Assembly (NCBI RefSeq): GCF_900475595.1
Contig: NZ_LS483397.1
Span: forward strand, 157,001-221,000
Source of the DNA: Streptococcus uberis
GTDB lineage: Bacteria > Bacillota > Bacilli > Lactobacillales > Streptococcaceae
Direction: 5' to 3'
DNA: 64,000 bases
The translations under genes and the position numbers were made by a program. Below are positions 59,795-64,000 of this stretch, piece by piece (position 1 is the first letter of the stretch; every line of letters starts with the position of its first letter). The notes beneath the pieces were generated by a model. The model was not told the DNA's origin and did not search any database. It saw only the letters and a list, made by a program, of their open reading frames with translations.

Positions 59795-61507
59795 ATGTCA
59801 CCAAAGAAAAAATCACTCAAAAGCTTAGGTATGCTCTTGTTAGCTTCTTCACTAGTTTTAGGTGCTTGTTCACAAGAATCGGCTTTGAAGATTGACACTG
59901 ATGCAGCCAACAGTAGCAAAAAAGCAGAAAAGACAGCTAATGGGAAATCTGTTCAAATGTACGACAGCAAACGTCCTAAGACAGAAGATTATTCTAAAGT
60001 GAATGATCATCAAGCTAAATATGTTTTCCTCTTTATTGGAGATGGTATGGGAGTCACTCCAGTCACTGCAGCTGAAAACTATTTAGGTTACACCAAAACC
60101 AATAAAGGTGAAGTTTATCCAACTCGAATGAATTTTACGGAAATGCCAGTCATCGGTTTGAAGTCACAGTATGATTGTCATTCCTTCATTCCGGACTCAG
60201 CTTCAACAGCGACAGCTTTTGCATCAGGAATCAAAACACAAACCAATACAGTTGGATTATCGGGTGATTTTGAAAAATCAAGTGATAGTGTTGCGGAAAA
60301 AGCAAAACGTGCAGGAAAATCCGTAGGGATTTTAACAACAGTGACCCTCAATCATGCTACGCCAGCAGCTTTTTATGCTAACGCAGAATCACGTTCTTCT
60401 TATTATGACATTGGTCTACAAATGGCGGACTCTAATTTTGATTTCTTTGCTGGAGGTTCCTTAAAAGATAGAACTGGTAAAGAAAATGACCAAAAAGATC
60501 TCTATGATGTCATGAAGGAAAAAGGCTATAATGTTGTTGAAACAAAAGCAGAAGCTGAAAAAGTAGATGCTAAGGCTAAAAAAACCTACATCGTCTCTGA
60601 AGAATTGCAAGATGATGGGGCAATGCCTTATAACATTGATAAAAAAGAGAGTACTCAAGATCTAAATGACATGGTCAAAAAAGGGATTGAGGTTATGGAA
60701 GATGATCCAGAAGGTTTCTTCATGATGGCAGAATCAGGTAAGATTGACTGGGCTGAACATGCTAACGATGGGGCGACGACTGTTAATGAAGTGATTGGTT
60801 TCCAAAAATCCATTCAAACAGCCATGGATTTCTATAATGAACATCCTGATGAAACCTTGATTGTTGTTACTGCAGACCATGCGACAGGTGGCTTTACTAT
60901 TGGTAATGAATCAACAGGTTATGAAACATATTTTGACCAATTAACGAAACAAAAAGGGTCTCAAATTGAATTTGACAAAATTGTTACCAAGGCTTTGGAA
61001 GAAAATCCAGATATGACTTTCGAAGCATTTGCACCAAAAATTGAAGACTTCTTTGGCTTGAAACTTGATAAAAATGCTCCTTCAGAAAAAATTAGTGTTG
61101 AACAAGAAGAGGACTACCTTAAAAAACAAGCAGAGAACAGATCTCTTTGTTCACAAGAAGAATACAAAGCCTTGGAAGAAGCTTTTGAAGAATCTAAAAA
61201 AGCTCCAGAACAACAAAATACTAATTATGGTGAGTATATTCCGGTATCTATCACAGCAACTCGTATCTTAGATAAGAAAGCAGGCCTTGCTTGGTCAACT
61301 ACTGACCATTCGGGTGAAAAAGTTCCCGTTTATGCCATGGGTTCAGGTGCAATCATGTTTGATGGAGAATACGATGACACGGATGTTGCTGTTCGCCTTG
61401 GTGAGGCCATGGGCTTTAACGGCAAAGATTCTAAACCCAAAGAACAAGTTGAGAAAAAAGCAAAAAAACCAAGTGGTGTAGGCTTAGAAGCACCAAAAGA
61501 AAAATAA
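59795..61507 (+). CDS. PhoA-type alkaline phosphatase lipoprotein
   Basis: 570 residues from ATG 59795 (AGGAG with 6-base spacing). Lipobox VLGAC with Cys25, so it is tethered outside the membrane. Metal and catalytic motifs: VFLFIGDGMGVTPVTAAENY, FIPDSASTATAFASG (nucleophile Ser), TLNHATPAAFYAN, GKIDWAEHANDG, VVTADHATGGFT and WSTTDHSGEKVPVYAMG. It releases phosphate from external monoesters. The C-terminus has a lysine-rich tail. Alone in its transcription unit behind Pho-like repeats. Confidence 0.92.
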   Translation: MSPKKKSLKSLGMLLLASSLVLGACSQESALKIDTDAANSSKKAEKTANGKSVQMYDSKRPKTEDYSKVNDHQAKYVFLFIGDGMGVTPVTAAENYLGYTKTNKGEVYPTRMNFTEMPVIGLKSQYDCHSFIPDSASTATAFASGIKTQTNTVGLSGDFEKSSDSVAEKAKRAGKSVGILTTVTLNHATPAAFYANAESRSSYYDIGLQMADSNFDFFAGGSLKDRTGKENDQKDLYDVMKEKGYNVVETKAEAEKVDAKAKKTYIVSEELQDDGAMPYNIDKKESTQDLNDMVKKGIEVMEDDPEGFFMMAESGKIDWAEHANDGATTVNEVIGFQKSIQTAMDFYNEHPDETLIVVTADHATGGFTIGNESTGYETYFDQLTKQKGSQIEFDKIVTKALEENPDMTFEAFAPKIEDFFGLKLDKNAPSEKISVEQEEDYLKKQAENRSLCSQEEYKALEEAFEESKKAPEQQNTNYGEYIPVSITATRILDKKAGLAWSTTDHSGEKVPVYAMGSGAIMFDGEYDDTDVAVRLGEAMGFNGKDSKPKEQVEKKAKKPSGVGLEAPKEK

Positions 61508-61511
61508 AAAG

Positions 61512-61540
61512 TAAAAAAGGACCGAAAGGTCCTTTTTTAC
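61512..61540. terminator. bidirectional terminator between phosphatase and PgpA-like genes
   Basis: AAAAAAGGACC/GGTCCTTTTTT stem with loop GAAA, overlapping the stop of the minus-strand gene. Confidence 0.88.
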
Positions 61541-62046
61541 TTTTTATTGGTAATAGCACTTTTATCTGGGTCATTATGTGCTAGTCGGCTGGCTGCTGCT
61601 GCGGCAATGGCACAGACAATATCATCTAAAAAGGTATGGCAAGATTTGCCGTCTTTTGAATTAAGGCTGGCGATAATACCTGGTTTTTCTTTGTCCAGAT
61701 AACCATAGTTGGTAAAACCAATAGAACCGTAGAGATTGACAATAGAAAGGGCTAAGATTTCGTCAATACCATAAAGACCTTCATCTGCTTTTAAGATGTC
61801 AAGGAGAGGTTGAGACAATTGATTCTGTTCAGCTAATTTATCCATTTCAATGCCTGTAATAATAGCATTTTGGACTTCACGTTTCTTTAGCACAGCTTGA
61901 ATATTGTCTAAACATTCTTCCAAGGTTAAACTTGGGATGTACTTGTTTTGTAAGGAAAGTACCAGTTGGGCAATATCATTGAGATGAACCCCTCGCTCAG
62001 CTAAGAGCTGATAAGAAACTTCTTGTAATTGTTGATCACTTTTCAT
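61537..62046 (-). CDS. phosphatidylglycerophosphatase A-like protein
   Basis: 169 residues from ATG 62046 (AGGAGG 6 bases ahead); the longer frame to 62082 covers that site. An N-terminal helical region is followed by the PgpA-like domain: YGIDEILALSIVNLYGSIGF, YLDKEKPGIIASLNSKDGKS and FLDDIVCAIAAAAA. This is the soluble YutG-like version found in Firmicutes. It may dephosphorylate PGP or a related phosphate ester; being next to the phosphatase gene is suggestive only. Confidence 0.82.
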   Translation of the reverse strand: MKSDQQLQEVSYQLLAERGVHLNDIAQLVLSLQNKYIPSLTLEECLDNIQAVLKKREVQNAIITGIEMDKLAEQNQLSQPLLDILKADEGLYGIDEILALSIVNLYGSIGFTNYGYLDKEKPGIIASLNSKDGKSCHTFLDDIVCAIAAAAASRLAHNDPDKSAITNKK

Positions 62047-62381
62047 ATGACGCCTCCTTTCTTTGATTATATCATAGTGCAATTCCTTTACCTATAAAAA
62101 GAGATAAGATAAACCTGTCACCTTTTGACCTCAAAAAGTAATGAAAATGTTCCATAAAAATGAAGAAAATTTTATGAAATTAGGGTATAGTAGATAATAT
62201 ACTATTGCTATCAAAGGCTATGTGGTAACCATAGACATGCTGACACCATAAAAATGAGATTTTTTTAATATTTTTAAAACCTCTGACTTTTTAAAGTTGG
62301 TTATTTTTAAAAACAATATTTTAAAAACTTAAATAATCAGTCATATCTGTGTAAAATGGATTTTATGAGGTAAAAAATGTT
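62047..62381. other. AT-rich intergenic region
   Basis: No gene. A short palindrome ATAGTAGATAATATACTAT (near 62187-62205) and the -10-like TATAGT beside it may drive the regulator downstream or be its operator. Nothing firmer. Confidence 0.4.
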
Positions 62382-62720
62382 ATGGAAAATAAAATTTTAC
62401 AGGAATACATTTCAAAAAGAATACGACTGCTGAGGTTAGAAAAAGGCTTAACGCAGGAACAATTGGAAGAAAAAGCTGATCTTGGAACAAACTATGTTTA
62501 TAAATTGGAAAATCAATCAACAAATATCAAAGTTAATACTTTGGAAAAAGTTATGACAGCATTAGACGTTGATTTTGAAGAATTTTTTGACATCAGTTTA
62601 GTGGAACAAAACTCAGACTTATCTGACTTAATGGTTCAGATTAAAGAGCTGTCATCGGGGCAACAAGATCGTGTCATTAAAGCATTATCAACATTAGTTG
62701 GAGAAATAAAAGGAAAATAA
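62382..62720 (+). CDS. XRE-family transcriptional regulator
   Basis: 112 residues. HTH_3 domain at about 10-64 (ISKRIRLLRLEKGLTQEQLE, KADLGTNYVYKLENQSTNIK), then an acidic C-terminus ending ELSSGQQDRVIKALSTLVGE. GAGGT stands 11 bases ahead of the ATG. Single-gene unit followed by a terminator; target unknown. Confidence 0.85.
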   Translation: MENKILQEYISKRIRLLRLEKGLTQEQLEEKADLGTNYVYKLENQSTNIKVNTLEKVMTALDVDFEEFFDISLVEQNSDLSDLMVQIKELSSGQQDRVIKALSTLVGEIKGK

Positions 62721-62721
62721 T

Positions 62722-62756
62722 TCCTAAGTCCTAATCCTGTAGGGCTTTTTTCTTTT
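62722..62756 (+). terminator. terminator after the XRE gene
   Basis: AAGTCCT/AGGGCTT stem with one G-U pair, then TTTTTCTTTT. Confidence 0.6.
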
Positions 62757-62849
62757 ACCTTAAAAGGCACATTGATAATACTGCATTTTGATATTCTAAT
62801 TTTTCAGACTATGATACAATAATGAGGGAACCAAGCAAAGGAGAGACTT

Positions 62850-63119
62850 ATGGAAAAATTTTGCCAGTCATGTGCCATGCCCTTAACGCCAAAGGGACAA
62901 GATTTTAGAGGAAATAATGCCGATGCTAGTAAATCGGATACTTATTGTTACCTCTGTTATCTTAATGGGCAGTTCACAGAACCAAATATCACCTTCGAAG
63001 AAATGGTAGCAAAGGGTCAAAAAGGCATCGAAGCCAGTCCCGGAAATGCCATCAGTAAATGGGTGATGAAAAAATCTTATCCCATGATGCTTAAAAAAGT
63101 GAGCAGATGGCAATCATAG
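62850..63119 (+). CDS. putative zinc-ribbon protein
   Basis: 89 residues with AAAGGAG ahead of ATG. Two CxxC knuckles are visible, FCQSCAMPL and YCYLCYLNGQF, the zf_ribbon_2 pattern (PF12674 style). The C-terminal 40 residues are basic and helical (WVMKKSYPMMLKKVSRWQ). Cytoplasmic; function unknown. Confidence 0.8.
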   Translation: MEKFCQSCAMPLTPKGQDFRGNNADASKSDTYCYLCYLNGQFTEPNITFEEMVAKGQKGIEASPGNAISKWVMKKSYPMMLKKVSRWQS

Positions 63120-63125
63120 TGACTC

Positions 63126-63154
63126 AAAAGGCAAGAAGCGTTTGCCTTTTTTGT
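63126..63154 (+). terminator. terminator after the zinc-ribbon gene
   Basis: AAAGGCAA and TTTGCCTTT pair around GAAGCG, followed by TTTT. Confidence 0.7.
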
Positions 63155-63177
63155 GTTGCCAAGAGCCTTTGACTCTA

Positions 63178-63186
63178 TGCTATAAT
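63178..63186 (+). promoter_or_regulatory. extended -10 of the DMT transporter, implying leaderless mRNA
   Basis: TGCTATAAT is followed by AAGTTT and then ATG 63193, so transcription would start at the ATG. No ribosome site is present. The element is identical to that of hslO. Confidence 0.55.
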
Positions 63187-63192
63187 AAGTTT

Positions 63193-64000
63193 ATGAAATT
63201 TCAAGACAAACACCCGATTCTTCTTGGCTCTTTAGCAGCCTTAACCTGTGAAAGTCTCTTTGGACTTTCTTATCTGTTTACAAAATCCGCCACCAGTCAA
63301 TCCTCCCCTTTAGCCTTGTTGGGATGGCGCTTTTTATTAGCATTTTTGTTCATGCAATTGCTAGTTACTTTGGGTTGGGTTAAACTGACCATAAAAGGGA
63401 AATCCTTAGGACAGTTGGTAAAGATTTCATTTTTTAGTCCTGTCCTCTACTTTATTGGAGAAACCTTCGGCATCAAAATGACCACAGCCTCTGAGAGTGG
63501 TGCTTTTTTAGCCACCATACCGGTCATTGCCCTTATGGCTTCAAGCATTCTTTTAAGAGAAAAGCCAAATCGGCATCAGGTTATGGGGATTGGTTTGACC
63601 TTGGTTGGTGTACTTTTAACCGTCTTTGCCTTAGGCTTGTCAGCCAGTTTTTCCATTCCTGGCTATCTGATGCTGATCTTGGCTGTTATTGGTTATGCCT
63701 TTTATAGTGTTCATGTTGAAAAGGCCACAGCCTTTTCCGGAGCAGACATGACCTATATGATGCTCTTAGTTGGGGGCTTGGTTTTTCCCATTTTGGCTTT
63801 GGTAGAAGCGGTGCTAAAGCATCAGTTATATGAACTCCTCTTGTTACCTATTAGACATCAAGCTTTTTCCATAGCGGTGCTTTACCAAGCATTAGCTTGC
63901 TCAGTGATAGCCTTTTTCCTCTCCAATTTTGCTATTTCTAAAATCGGTGTTAACAAGGCTGCTTCATTCATTGGGGTTTCAACCTTGGTATCAATCCTAG
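63193..64000 (+). CDS. DMT/EamA-family transporter, 3' partial
   Basis: About 269 residues to the window edge, open throughout. At least eight hydrophobic helices; two EamA halves are visible, the first with FGLSYLFTKSATSQSSPLAL, then LGWRFLLAFLF, the second beginning around residue 150 (GYLMLILAVIGYAFYSVHVE). SAFLATIPVIALM-type motif (ESGAFLATIPVIALMASSIL) is typical. Exports metabolites or drugs; cargo unknown. The start has no Shine-Dalgarno site, see the promoter entry. Confidence 0.85.
   Translation, partial: MKFQDKHPILLGSLAALTCESLFGLSYLFTKSATSQSSPLALLGWRFLLAFLFMQLLVTLGWVKLTIKGKSLGQLVKISFFSPVLYFIGETFGIKMTTASESGAFLATIPVIALMASSILLREKPNRHQVMGIGLTLVGVLLTVFALGLSASFSIPGYLMLILAVIGYAFYSVHVEKATAFSGADMTYMMLLVGGLVFPILALVEAVLKHQLYELLLLPIRHQAFSIAVLYQALACSVIAFFLSNFAISKIGVNKAASFIGVSTLVSIL

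Overview
The window is chromosomal DNA of a low-GC Gram-positive coccus, almost certainly a Streptococcus of the pyogenic (beta-haemolytic) group. Reasons: a comY (comG-type) competence operon followed by ackA, a streptococcal ssbB, the order deoxynucleoside kinase - dus - hslO - RofA-like regulator next to a surface-protein gene, an LPSTG-anchored M-like coiled-coil protein, streptococcal fructanase, gshAB, and a pflC-deoR-sorC-pflD-talC block as in S. pyogenes. S. canis or a close relative is my best guess; the species is inference only.

Layout. 1-4.07 kb: right end of a prophage (tail fibre, DUF1366, CD1375-like, holin, endolysin), then a compact locus that looks like a convergent type I toxin-antitoxin pair, one unknown gene and the attachment junction, which lies inside comYC. 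4.06-8.0 kb: headless comYC, comYD-H and ackA. 8.1-12.7 kb: XRE regulator/membrane protein/CPBP protease operon, proC, pepA, DUF4651, thioredoxin, ytpR. 12.9-17.3 kb: cell-wall fructanase and ssbB. 17.4-21.4 kb: TrpX-type ABC transporter behind an aromatic leader peptide and attenuator. 21.5-27.3 kb: a 35-bp tandem repeat, then an AT-rich cre-controlled sugar operon (PRD regulator with EIIA, ascorbate-type EIIB/EIIC, TPR-like protein, class II aldolase, P-loop kinase). 27.4-31.5 kb (minus): deoxynucleoside kinase, dus broken by a nonsense codon, hslO, RofA-like regulator. 31.8-42.6 kb: M-like protein, gshAB, Phd/Doc, TelA/XpaC pair, purA, two small DUF genes, BMP-family lipoprotein. 42.7-50.5 kb: glycyl-radical-enzyme locus with an unusual three-domain RidA protein. 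50.6-61.5 kb: a phosphate-starvation region: PhoP-box-like repeats ahead of an SMR/Ugp-type ABC/PHP/HAD operon and ahead of a PhoA-type lipoprotein, with an orphan Pho-like promoter between them. 61.5-64 kb: PgpA-like protein, XRE regulator, zinc-ribbon protein, truncated DMT transporter.

How it fits together. The prophage removes the start and promoter of the comY pilin operon, so competence is probably off in the lysogen although ssbB keeps a near-consensus SigX box. Carbon supply is covered by a secreted fructanase, a PTS/aldolase operon and the glycyl-radical locus, all with catabolite-control (cre) candidates. The Pho region can be read as organophosphate scavenging: an outer alkaline phosphatase plus uptake of a phosphodiester followed by PHP and HAD hydrolysis; the SMR exporter as first gene could remove a quaternary amine released from a choline-type substrate (inference). 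No rRNA, tRNA, CRISPR array or intact insertion sequence was recognised.
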